DNA from: Thermoguttaceae bacterium
Lineage (GTDB): Bacteria > Planctomycetota > Planctomycetia > Pirellulales > Thermoguttaceae
Length of the DNA: 35,233 bases
Direction of reading: 5' to 3'
NCBI GenBank assembly: GCA_017939795.1
Contig: JAGBAA010000078.1
Coordinates: 1 to 35,233, forward strand
In this document: positions 21,596 through 29,187 of the stretch, one piece after another
How positions within the stretch are numbered: position 1 is the first letter of the stretch
How the letters are laid out: every line of letters starts with the position of its first letter
The notes under the pieces: generated by a model
The model's input: the letters and a program-made list of their open reading frames with translations, nothing else
The model's database searches: none
Told to the model about the DNA's origin: nothing
Made by a program: the position numbers and the translations under genes

Positions 21596-23932
21596 TTATC
21601 GGGAGACGAACCCCGTATTCTGCGGACCAAACGAAATCGCGAACCATCCATCCTGCAGGACCAGCTGATCCAGTACCAGTTCTGCAAAACGGGGATTTTC
21701 AAGAAATTTTTCCGGCAGGATGTTTTTTCCTTCCGTCTTTTTGAAAATTTTGCTGAAGATACCGCGCACGGCAACCTGCTGCCCGATCGGGATCCTTCCG
21801 ATCAGACGGACCGGTCCATCGCGCTGTACCAGGACCTCTTTTTCTCCCGTTTCGACGAGATAGGGTGCCTCGACCTGGAAATTCTTCCATTGCCGTTTCC
21901 CGACCCGCAGATCTTTCACCGCGACCCGGATCAGAAATCTTCCATCCTGAAAATGGACCGTCACGGCATTGGAATCCGCGAACGTGAGGAGAAGTTCTTC
22001 TTCCTGAGGGGGAATATTCTCCCCAATTTTCAGGTTGGGAAGCCGCGTGCCGATATGCTCAAACAGCGATTCGATCGTAAAGGTCCGCCCATCCAGCGAA
22101 AGCTGATGCAGAAAATTATTGAGCGTGGATTCATGAAGCTGAAGGTTGATCTGACTTTCCTTCGGCGGAACCGGTCTTGGCGTGAAGGCGCCGGGATGCA
22201 TATCGCCGGCAAGACGGAAACGGATCATCGCTTCATTTTCAGTCGTTCGGGCATCGATCTGATCCAAAGAAAGCTCCAGACGTCCCAAAGTCCCCAAAAG
22301 CTGTTCTCTCAGAAACGCATTCGCCTGATCCAGCTTCTCATTCACCTGCGTATCGAGCTGCGTGCAGACTTCCCGGCGGATCTTATTTTCCGTAAACTGA
22401 TTGACTTCTCCCTTTTTGGATTCTGCCTGATTGCGGGCCACGCCATTGGCAAAAAATCCGATGAGCGGAATGGGATCCAGCGGCGTTTCGAGGTCCCGGA
22501 TCCGGATCTGATTCTCAACTTCCGCCACAGCTGGAAAGATCTCAAGGCCGTTTTCTGAAAAACGGATCTCTTTAAATGCCGTGTATTGGGCATCCGACCG
22601 ATTGTACACCGTCACGACATCGGGGGAATAGGTCGAGGAAAACATCGTCCCTTCCACCAAAAAACCAAGCCGGAAACGTTCTTCATCCGGAACCATGCGC
22701 ACACTGACGGCAGTCTGCGTCGTACTGCGGCCGTAGACTGGACGATTCAGCACACTTTCCCGAATATTTCGTTCCTCGGCTCCTGGCTGAGGAAGGCTCG
22801 AATTCAAAAATTCTTTGGAAACTTCCAAACGCATATTTGCGTTCCGGTATACCAATTCGAGAGAACGCAGTTCGGGGGCCAGTTTTTCTCCGCGTTCCAT
22901 CTCCATTCGGCGAACTTCCATGACGATCCGGTTTCCGCACGCGATATTGCTGCCTGTCTCGTATTCTTCCACATCGCGCATGAGACAGTCTTCGGCAGTC
23001 CGCTGTGCACCCAGAATATTCAGAGCATCTTCCAGCTTCCGGAATGGATCCTGTGCCAGAAAAGCTTTCTGGGAAACATCCAGTCCCTCGGAATTCAAAC
23101 GTCCAAGCACCTGCCATGCGATCTCCCGCTGACGTTCCGGAGCCAGACGGCCGATCTGAAACAGAGTGTTCAGCCGAAGATAGGACCGCCAGGTCGACTC
23201 ATACGGATGGGCATTCACGAGCTTTTCCGCATTCAGGAGGATCTGGGACCATTCCGCTTCTGAAAATAAAGGCATCGCGGAAACGGTACGGTGATTTTCC
23301 GGATCCATGAGCATGGAGCAATAGTTCCAGAGAATGACCCGGCGCTGAAGCGTATAGTTGGTGCGCACCAGAACGACCAGCGGTTCACGGACCTTCAGTT
23401 CCTGCTGGAGCGACCTGGCTTCCTGCACTTTTCGGGCCAGCTGATCCAGAAGCGTCTGACGCATTTCTGCGATCCCGGAAGGATCCTGAAGATCCCAATC
23501 TTCCAATGCGGTTCCATTCTCTCCGCGCTGACGCATCGCCCGCAGAAGTTTTCCGCCTCCAAGACGGGATCCCGACGGAATCGCCGATCCGGAATAGGGA
23601 AAGGTCTTTGAAAGTTCCTGAATGAGCGAACGCACCCCGTCCGACCAGGCTTTCAGTTCCGGAAAATCTCCGACCTCTTCCAGCTCCTGAAGCAGCAGAA
23701 CAGGCTCATGCCAGCAAATCAGATTCCATTCCTTTTCAAGTGCCGTCTTTGCCCCGTTCTGATCCAGTTCCTGATCCTGTTCCCGATCCTGTTCCTGAAC
23801 TTCCCGACGCAAAGGAAAAGCTTTCGGCATATCTCCATGCAGAAGCGGAAGCTGCCCCATGATGAATGCAAGCAAAAGAGGCCCTGCCGCTAAAAAGGTT
23901 CGCCGTTTATTGAAAGGAATCCCCGATTTCAT
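21596..23932 (-). CDS. Large secreted protein of unknown function
   Basis: 778 residues; I do not recognise the family. The N-terminus has basic residues and a hydrophobic stretch (RRTFLAAGPLLLAFIMGQLPLL), consistent with a signal peptide or anchor. It is followed by a short Gln/Asp/Glu repeat (EQD units, 23762-23797). The middle (about 100-420) is charged and largely helical. After about 430, beta-rich segments appear (TQTAVSVRMVPDEERFRLGFLV), then a helical NQFTENKIRREVCTQLDTQVNEKL block and a long beta-rich C-terminal part. The last half has the look of a periplasmic beta-sandwich protein, but this is only an impression. The ribosome site before the ATG at 23932 is poor. The gene lies downstream of the efflux-type adaptor on the same strand, 132 nt away. 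Confidence 0.75.
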   Translation of the reverse strand: MKSGIPFNKRRTFLAAGPLLLAFIMGQLPLLHGDMPKAFPLRREVQEQDREQDQELDQNGAKTALEKEWNLICWHEPVLLLQELEEVGDFPELKAWSDGVRSLIQELSKTFPYSGSAIPSGSRLGGGKLLRAMRQRGENGTALEDWDLQDPSGIAEMRQTLLDQLARKVQEARSLQQELKVREPLVVLVRTNYTLQRRVILWNYCSMLMDPENHRTVSAMPLFSEAEWSQILLNAEKLVNAHPYESTWRSYLRLNTLFQIGRLAPERQREIAWQVLGRLNSEGLDVSQKAFLAQDPFRKLEDALNILGAQRTAEDCLMRDVEEYETGSNIACGNRIVMEVRRMEMERGEKLAPELRSLELVYRNANMRLEVSKEFLNSSLPQPGAEERNIRESVLNRPVYGRSTTQTAVSVRMVPDEERFRLGFLVEGTMFSSTYSPDVVTVYNRSDAQYTAFKEIRFSENGLEIFPAVAEVENQIRIRDLETPLDPIPLIGFFANGVARNQAESKKGEVNQFTENKIRREVCTQLDTQVNEKLDQANAFLREQLLGTLGRLELSLDQIDARTTENEAMIRFRLAGDMHPGAFTPRPVPPKESQINLQLHESTLNNFLHQLSLDGRTFTIESLFEHIGTRLPNLKIGENIPPQEEELLLTFADSNAVTVHFQDGRFLIRVAVKDLRVGKRQWKNFQVEAPYLVETGEKEVLVQRDGPVRLIGRIPIGQQVAVRGIFSKIFKKTEGKNILPEKFLENPRFAELVLDQLVLQDGWFAISFGPQNTGFVSR
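23762..23797 (-). repeat. In-frame 12-bp tandem repeat in the large secreted protein
   Basis: Three near-identical minus-strand units of CAGGAACAGGAT encode QEQD, REQD and QELD shortly after the signal sequence, a low-complexity linker. Confidence 0.8.
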
Positions 23933-24064
23933 GTGGAATGGATCTTTAAGGTTAAAATGTGCGGATTTTATCGATATTCCTTAAATTTATCGGCCAACAG
24001 CGCCCCGCACAAAAGAAAAAATCCCTAAAACCGGAATTTTCTTCACAAAAATCCGCTCCAAGAC

Positions 24065-25300
24065 TCACATTTCTTTCAAAGTATCTCCTTCCTCAAGGAA
24101 AGATGCTCCCGAAATGACGATTTTCTCACCGTCCTTTAATCCATCCAGGATCTCGATCTTCTGGGAATTCAGAAGCCGTCCCGTCTGGATCCGTTTTTTC
24201 ACGGCTTCCGACCTGGGGCCGACTCCCCAGACGAATTGCCCTTTCGGATCTGCACACACGGCGGAGACCGGAATCATGAGGATCTTCGGCGATTCATATT
24301 TCACCCCGTCCACGATCTGGATCGTGAGCATGGCAGTCATTCCGGGAAGGAGGACGATATTGGGGGGATTCTCCATCTCAAAAACGATCTTCCATGCGCG
24401 GGTCTGCGGGTTTGCTTCCGCTTCCGCCTCCTTCAGACGCGCTTCGAATCCCTCTCCGGAAATTCCTGGAAACGTGACCGCGCCTTTGATCTCACGATGA
24501 CGGCTCATCAGAATGTCGCTCTCCGGGATCCAGATCGCCACATTCAGCCGCGAAATATCGATGACCGTAATGACGGGGGTACCGGGACGCACGATCTCAA
24601 AATTATTCACGCTCTGAACGGCCACGATCCCGTCAAAAGGCGCTCGCAGGCAGGTGTCGCGCAGAGCAGATCCCGCGATCTCCAGCGCGACTTTCAAACC
24701 GGCGATCTCTGCTTCTTTGACGCGGATCTCCTCCTCACGTTCTCCTGCTTCGGCTTTTGCGAGTTCCTGTTCCAGAGAGCGGATCTGGGCATCTGCCGTC
24801 CGCAGGTTGCTCTGCATGAGATCCAGCTCGCTCGACGTGATGGCTTTTTTTTCCAAAAGCGGTTTCGCTCGCCGGAATTCTGCCTGCGCGTAGACCTGCT
24901 GTGCCCGGGCGGAATCCAGCCGGGCTTTCAGGATCTCGATGTCTTCCGAACGCGCTCCGCTTTTCATCAATTCCAGCTCCGCGAGCGCAGCATCAAGACG
25001 AGCCTGGGCAGCATCCACTTCATGCTGAAAATCCCGGGGATCGATACGCATGAGAATATCGCCTTTTTTGACCGAATCTCCCGCACTGGTCCTCACTTCG
25101 ATCAGCGGCCCGCCGACCGTAAAGGAGAGCGTCGCATTTTTCACGGCAGAAAGGACGGCCGGATAACGCCGAGGCCCGGAACCTTCTCCAAGGGAAACTC
25201 TCGCCGTACCCACGAGCCGTTCCCGGGCATCAAGCAGATCAGAAGAAAAAAGAAAAACCGCGAAAAAAAGAAAAAGGGAAAAAATGGTTCTCCTGCGCAT
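24065..25300 (-). CDS. Periplasmic adaptor (membrane fusion protein), HlyD/RND type
   Basis: A 411-residue exported protein. The start at 25300 follows AAAGGAG on the minus strand and is directly followed by a signal sequence (MRRRTIFSLFLFFAVFLF); an ATG 42 nt upstream has no ribosome site. The layout is typical of adaptors for tripartite pumps: a biotinyl-lipoyl half (VRTSAGDSVKKGDILMRID), a long coiled-coil hairpin (about residues 80-200, rich in Ala, Glu, Leu), the second lipoyl half (CLRAPFDGIVAVQSVNNFEIVRPG), then beta-barrel and membrane-proximal domains with LPGMTAMLTI. No inner-membrane pump or outer-membrane channel lies nearby, so its partner must be encoded elsewhere, or it works with the unknown protein downstream. 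Confidence 0.9.
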   Translation of the reverse strand: MRRRTIFSLFLFFAVFLFSSDLLDARERLVGTARVSLGEGSGPRRYPAVLSAVKNATLSFTVGGPLIEVRTSAGDSVKKGDILMRIDPRDFQHEVDAAQARLDAALAELELMKSGARSEDIEILKARLDSARAQQVYAQAEFRRAKPLLEKKAITSSELDLMQSNLRTADAQIRSLEQELAKAEAGEREEEIRVKEAEIAGLKVALEIAGSALRDTCLRAPFDGIVAVQSVNNFEIVRPGTPVITVIDISRLNVAIWIPESDILMSRHREIKGAVTFPGISGEGFEARLKEAEAEANPQTRAWKIVFEMENPPNIVLLPGMTAMLTIQIVDGVKYESPKILMIPVSAVCADPKGQFVWGVGPRSEAVKKRIQTGRLLNSQKIEILDGLKDGEKIVISGASFLEEGDTLKEM

Positions 25301-25394
25301 GACGCTCTCCTTTCCAAAATCGGGAACAGACTGTTTTTCCATCTCCGATCAATTCTAGAAAAGCAGGCCAGACGGAGATCTCGAAAATAAAAAA

Positions 25395-25419
25395 AGAGCG
25401 AAGCAGAAAACCTCGCTCT
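25395..25419 (-). terminator. Rho-independent terminator after the cytochrome gene
   Basis: A 7-bp stem AGAGCGA/TCGCTCT (25395-25401 with 25413-25419) with an 11-nt loop. On the minus strand it is followed by a run of seven T then ATTTT. It would close the unit that starts at the promoter at 28795-28822. Confidence 0.8.
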
Positions 25420-25466
25420 CTTTTCTTTTTATTCCGAAGAACTCATCCAGAGATCCTTCCGGACGC

Positions 25467-26219
25467 TTAATGCTTGCCGTATTTCATCGGTTTCCCGCTG
25501 GCGGTCGCCTGAATGTAGGCTTCCATCGCGCGCATTCTCGGGTCGTCGCCGCTCATCGGTTCCGCACGGCAGGGATTCTGGAGGCACCAGTTCATCATGT
25601 CGCGAAGCAGAGCCGCACGGCCAAGCTGGACCTGATATTTCGGATAGGTCTCGGCATGCGTGCCTTCACCGTCCGGGTGGCACATATCGCACGAAACGCC
25701 GTTCGTGCTTCCGAGGAGTTCCGCACTGTGGAAGATCCGCGATCCTTCCATCACCAGACGGGTCGTTTCCGCCTCCCAGAGACGAAGGTCCGCTTCCGTA
25801 TAGCGTCCGTAAGCGTGTCCTTCCCGCTGATCTCCGCGCAGGACCGAGCGATTGTTGAAGTGCTCCGGCACCTTGTGCGCAGCCGCTTCTTTTGCGGCCC
25901 AATCCGCATCCAGAGAGTCTTTCCACTGATCGTTCGTGCCGGGAAATGCCGGTTCCGGTTTCGCTTCCGGTTTCGTTTCCGCCGGAGTTTCCGCCGGAGC
26001 GGCTTCTTCTGCCTTCACGACTTTTTTGATCTCATCCTTCACCGCCGTCTTTACGTCAGCAGCTGCCGCCGCATTCTCTTTCACGGTCTCGACGGCCTCC
26101 TTGACGTCCTGAACAGCTGCCGGCATTCTGCGTGCAGGCGCGAAACGCCACTGGGCCGACGTGACGCAGACAGCCGTGAAAAGCACGACTCCCGCGAGAA
26201 CAAAAGTTGAATATTTCAT
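25467..26219 (-). CDS. Secreted mono-heme cytochrome c
   Basis: A 250-residue exported protein. A signal peptide (MKYSTFVLAGVVLFTAVCVTSAQ) leads into an Ala/Glu/Pro/Lys-rich linker (about 40-92) that looks like a flexible tether. The cytochrome domain (about 145-245) carries one heme site, Cys177-Asp-Met-Cys180-His181, in the context GSRIFHSAELLGSTNGVSCDMCHP, and a later DMMNWCLQNP...MSGDDPRMRAMEAYIQ segment that resembles TsdA/SoxAX-type class I cytochromes, with a Met as possible axial ligand. It would accept or pass single electrons in the periplasm. It is the last gene after the di-heme peroxidase and the metallophosphoesterase, 58 nt downstream, with a terminator following. Confidence 0.87.
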   Translation of the reverse strand: MKYSTFVLAGVVLFTAVCVTSAQWRFAPARRMPAAVQDVKEAVETVKENAAAAADVKTAVKDEIKKVVKAEEAAPAETPAETKPEAKPEPAFPGTNDQWKDSLDADWAAKEAAAHKVPEHFNNRSVLRGDQREGHAYGRYTEADLRLWEAETTRLVMEGSRIFHSAELLGSTNGVSCDMCHPDGEGTHAETYPKYQVQLGRAALLRDMMNWCLQNPCRAEPMSGDDPRMRAMEAYIQATASGKPMKYGKH

Positions 26220-26277
26220 GGTTTTTTTCCTTTATTTTCAGGTAAAATCAAATCGGATCCAATTCCCTGTCCGCGGA

Positions 26278-27417
26278 TCAATACGCCGGAAGATTCGGAC
26301 GATCCGGACGTTTGGCTCCTTCTTCCTCATTCAGATAGGCCGCCGGAACGAGCATCGGCTTGCGGTTCCACAGCGCGTAGACTTTATCGACAAGACCGTC
26401 GGCATTCACGCGGATCTCGCCGTCTCCGCAGCCGTCTGCCGAGTTGAACGGATCCGAGCGGTTCATCTGGACCGTCCATTCCGGCATTCCTTCCGGCGCG
26501 TACGGCCAAGGCCACGCCGTAGAGAGGAGACCGTGGAAGTGGATATTTTCGATCTTGTTCGTCAAAACCTGGTGCGTGTGCCCATGAATGACCGTCACTT
26601 TCTGGAAACGCTTCAGGACCGCCTGCACTTTTTCCGCGTCGTCCGTCCAGAAGTTCCAGTTCTTGTACAGCTTGTAGAGCGGCGAGTGCGAGAACACGAT
26701 GACCGGCTGGTCGTCTTTCCAGTCCGCGAGCGTTTTTTCCAGCCACGCGATCTGTTCATCGCCAACAAAGAAAGGACGCTGCATCTGATTATCCAGCCCC
26801 GCGACCGTCTTCATGCGTTCCAACGGACTCATGCCGGCTTCGGTCCAGAAATCTTCTTCGTTCACGCTCATGAGGCAGACGAAACGGACGCCTTTCAGAT
26901 CAAACGTCCAGCGGGGCGAACCAAACAGCGACTGCCATTTCTCCCCCATGTCGTAGTACCAGTCATGCTCACCGACCATGATCCGCAGCCGGTCGCGATA
27001 TTTCAGACCGCTGAGGATCTCCGCGCCGAGATCCAGCTCTTCCGGCTGTCCGAGCTGCGCAAGGTCGCCGCCGTAGAAAATGAAATCGGGAGCTTCTTCC
27101 ATCGCGTTCACGTCTTCGACCGCACGGGCCAGCGCATTGGCAAAACGGTCATTGATGTGCTTCTGGTAAAGATGCGAGTCCGAAAGGTACGCGATCTTGA
27201 TCGACTGTTCATTCCCCTGCGCATCGGCTCCCAGCGCGATCTTCATCGGCTGGAAAGAACCAAAGCCGGCCATTCCCGCTCCCAAAGCCGCCGTCATGCT
27301 GGCGGAAGCGACCTTAAGGAAACTGCGGCGGTCCAGATTCACGAGTCCGGAGAAAAATTCCTTCCGTTCCCGTTCCACGCGGGTCTCAAGATTTTCACGA
27401 AGATAGCGGATACTCAT
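26278..27417 (-). CDS. Tat-type exported calcineurin-like metallophosphoesterase
   Basis: A 379-residue protein. A twin-arginine motif (DRRSFLKV, residues 29-36) followed by an Ala/Gly-rich hydrophobic stretch suggests Tat export after folding, consistent with a metal-containing enzyme; the 28 residues before the motif are unusually long for an n-region. The metallophosphoesterase motifs are in order: LSDSH (Asp80, His82), YGGDLAQ (Asp118), GEHDW in place of the usual GNHD (so Glu150 replaces a conserved Asn), FSHSP, and HGHTH. The substrate is unknown. It overlaps the upstream peroxidase gene in an ATGA (27414-27417), so translation is probably coupled. Confidence 0.9.
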   Translation of the reverse strand: MSIRYLRENLETRVERERKEFFSGLVNLDRRSFLKVASASMTAALGAGMAGFGSFQPMKIALGADAQGNEQSIKIAYLSDSHLYQKHINDRFANALARAVEDVNAMEEAPDFIFYGGDLAQLGQPEELDLGAEILSGLKYRDRLRIMVGEHDWYYDMGEKWQSLFGSPRWTFDLKGVRFVCLMSVNEEDFWTEAGMSPLERMKTVAGLDNQMQRPFFVGDEQIAWLEKTLADWKDDQPVIVFSHSPLYKLYKNWNFWTDDAEKVQAVLKRFQKVTVIHGHTHQVLTNKIENIHFHGLLSTAWPWPYAPEGMPEWTVQMNRSDPFNSADGCGDGEIRVNADGLVDKVYALWNRKPMLVPAAYLNEEEGAKRPDRPNLPAY

Positions 27418-28712
27418 TTCGCGTCTCCTTTCTTATTCTGATGGTAGCGCTCAAACGTCAGGGTCTTGCGTTCCGAAAGTTCCTCATCGCGGTGCACACG
27501 GGCTTTCTGAGCCTGGGCCTGCTGCTGTTCCATGAATTTCTGATTCTGATCCGCAAAACGGACGTCCGTCAGACTGAAGAGGAACGCGACGAGCTGATCG
27601 ACCTGTTTGTCCGTAAGATCCAGCGGCTCGATCCCGCCGTCAAGGTAAAGATTCGGTTCACCCCCCTTATTGTAGTGGTCCACGACATCCCAGAGCGTCG
27701 CCAGAGAACCGTCGTGCATATACGGTCCGGTGATCCCGATATTCGTGAGCGTCGGAGTACGGAACGCGCCGATGTCCGACTTTTCTTTCGTGACCATGAA
27801 ACGCCCAAGTTCACTCAGGTCCGTTCCGATCGCGAGTTCATCCAGACGTTCCTCGGAAGCATCCTCTTCCAGAAGGCGTACCGCAGTCTGTGCAAGTTCT
27901 TCAAAATTCTGCGCACGGGCTGCGATGCCGATATTATGGAACTTGCTGTCGGAACCATGCGGATTGGAGGGACTGAACGTATGGCACGTCATGCAGCGGC
28001 CGCGGCCGTTGAAGATCTTCCAGCCTTCTTTCGCGTCTTCCGAGATCGCATCTTCATCACCGGCCATAAAACGGCGGAACGGCGAATCATAGAAATTCAG
28101 CGTGCGCTCAAACGCTCCCAGAGCCAATCCCATGTCCGGATAGTTCACATCGCGGCCATAGGCAGCCTGGAACATTTTCTGATATTCCGGGTCATCCTTG
28201 ATCTTGCCGGCGATCTTCTCCGCGTCGTTTTCCATTCCCATTTCGATCGGATTGATGATCGGCTGCATCGCCTGATGATCCAGCGACGGCGAACGGCCAT
28301 CCCAGAACATGCTGTGCAGAAGGGCAGCGTTCAGGTTCGTCGGTGCGTTCCGTTTTCCAAACTGCTTGCGGATACCTTCCGACGTCGGGATCTGATCCGT
28401 AAATCCGCGGGTCACGTCATGGCACGTGGCGCAGGAGACCGTCCCGTCTTCCGAGAGCCGGGTGTCGAAATAGAGTTTCCGTCCCAGCGCAACGCGTTCC
28501 GGAGTCGTTTCATTTCCTTTCGGGACCATGGCATTCCAAACCTCAGGATCCACACCAGCCGGGATCTCAAGACTCGTCCCCAGCTTCTCAAATTCCTGAT
28601 CCTGGATCTCTTCCAGAGCCGCTCCGTGCGGGCCTTTCGGAAAATCCGCCTGTGCTGCCGCAGTCCCCAAAAGCATGGCACTGCACGCCGCCGTCCACAT
28701 CAACTTTCGCAT
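27414..28712 (-). CDS. Di-heme cytochrome c peroxidase (MauG/CcpA family)
   Basis: A 432-residue periplasmic protein that would reduce hydrogen peroxide to water or oxidise a partner protein. After a signal peptide (MRKLMWTAACSAMLLGTAAAQA), two c-type heme sites follow: Cys94-Ala-Thr-Cys97-His98 and Cys240-Met-Thr-Cys243-His244. Family landmarks are LGRKLYFDTRLSEDGTVSC, an NAPTNLNAALLHSMFWDGR block, NPIEMGM, RTPTLTNIGITGPYMHDGS with Met332 as likely distal ligand, and VAFLFSLTD. The C-terminal 40 residues are a charged, Gln-rich extension not needed for the fold. It has a good promoter and is first in a three-gene unit with the metallophosphoesterase and a mono-heme cytochrome, which may be its electron partner. 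Confidence 0.93.
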   Translation of the reverse strand: MRKLMWTAACSAMLLGTAAAQADFPKGPHGAALEEIQDQEFEKLGTSLEIPAGVDPEVWNAMVPKGNETTPERVALGRKLYFDTRLSEDGTVSCATCHDVTRGFTDQIPTSEGIRKQFGKRNAPTNLNAALLHSMFWDGRSPSLDHQAMQPIINPIEMGMENDAEKIAGKIKDDPEYQKMFQAAYGRDVNYPDMGLALGAFERTLNFYDSPFRRFMAGDEDAISEDAKEGWKIFNGRGRCMTCHTFSPSNPHGSDSKFHNIGIAARAQNFEELAQTAVRLLEEDASEERLDELAIGTDLSELGRFMVTKEKSDIGAFRTPTLTNIGITGPYMHDGSLATLWDVVDHYNKGGEPNLYLDGGIEPLDLTDKQVDQLVAFLFSLTDVRFADQNQKFMEQQQAQAQKARVHRDEELSERKTLTFERYHQNKKGDAK

Positions 28713-28794
28713 TTTTTTAGCCTCCCCAACCGCCGAAAAAAAATTCCCGGCAGTTGACTAAAGTTTCCAATGGGCACACCTTTCTTTTTGTGAT

Positions 28795-28822
28795 ATTTTA
28801 TACCATTATCGTTTTTATTCAA
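28795..28822 (-). promoter_or_regulatory. Predicted sigma-70 promoter for the peroxidase unit
   Basis: On the minus strand, TTGAAT (28822-28817), a 16-bp spacer and TAAAAT (28800-28795). The leader before ATG 28712 would be about 75-80 nt. T-tracts phased at 10 bp lie just upstream, at 28837-28876. Confidence 0.65.
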
Positions 28823-28836
28823 GGGATGCTTTCCCT

Positions 28837-28876
28837 TTTTTTAGAATTTTTTAAAATTTTTTAGAATTTTTTAAAA
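28837..28876. repeat. Duplicated 20-bp AT-only-type unit with 10-bp-phased T-tracts
   Basis: Two perfect copies of TTTTTTAGAATTTTTTAAAA (28837-28856 and 28857-28876). This places four T6 tracts at 28837, 28847, 28857 and 28867, exactly 10 bp apart, the pattern known to bend DNA. It lies 15 bp upstream of the -35 box of the peroxidase promoter and about 110 bp upstream of the divergent one, so it may be an UP-element-like or nucleoid-protein target. Confidence 0.9.
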
Positions 28877-28983
28877 ATTTCAAAAAATCAAACTGCTTTA
28901 TTATAGAAGATGAGGAAAAAACTGAAAGAGAGTACACGCTGAAGATTTCTTCTCAAATTCGATCAGAAAACCATTTTCGCCTC

Positions 28984-29012
28984 TTGACAAACCGCGGATC
29001 AAAGATTAAAAT
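28984..29012 (+). promoter_or_regulatory. Predicted sigma-70 promoter for the STN-esterase gene
   Basis: TTGACA at 28984-28989, a 17-bp spacer and TAAAAT at 29007-29012. Confidence 0.75.
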
Positions 29013-29187
29013 TTAAGTGTTTGGACGTCTCTGGTTTTTGAAAGATCCCCTTCCCTCCATAATAGATCCCTGAACATTTCATGGAGTGTGCTGAAATTTC
29101 AAAAATCTTTAAATTTTTGGTTTCAGGAGACCGGCATTTTCCTCTCCGCTCTCCTCCATTCCCCCTCAAAACAAGGAAAAGGAAAAC
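29013..29187 (+). other. Long 5' leader of the STN-esterase gene
   Basis: About 165-170 nt of presumed untranslated leader between the promoter and ATG 29188. It is AT-rich at the start and CT-rich near the end. I see no known riboswitch pattern or strong hairpin. AGGAAAAGG precedes the start codon. Confidence 0.4.

Noticed and set aside
26161..28757. Two long + strand frames opposite the metallophosphoesterase and peroxidase
   Set aside because: The minus-strand genes carry heme, Tat and phosphoesterase motifs; the + frames are Arg/His-rich shadows.
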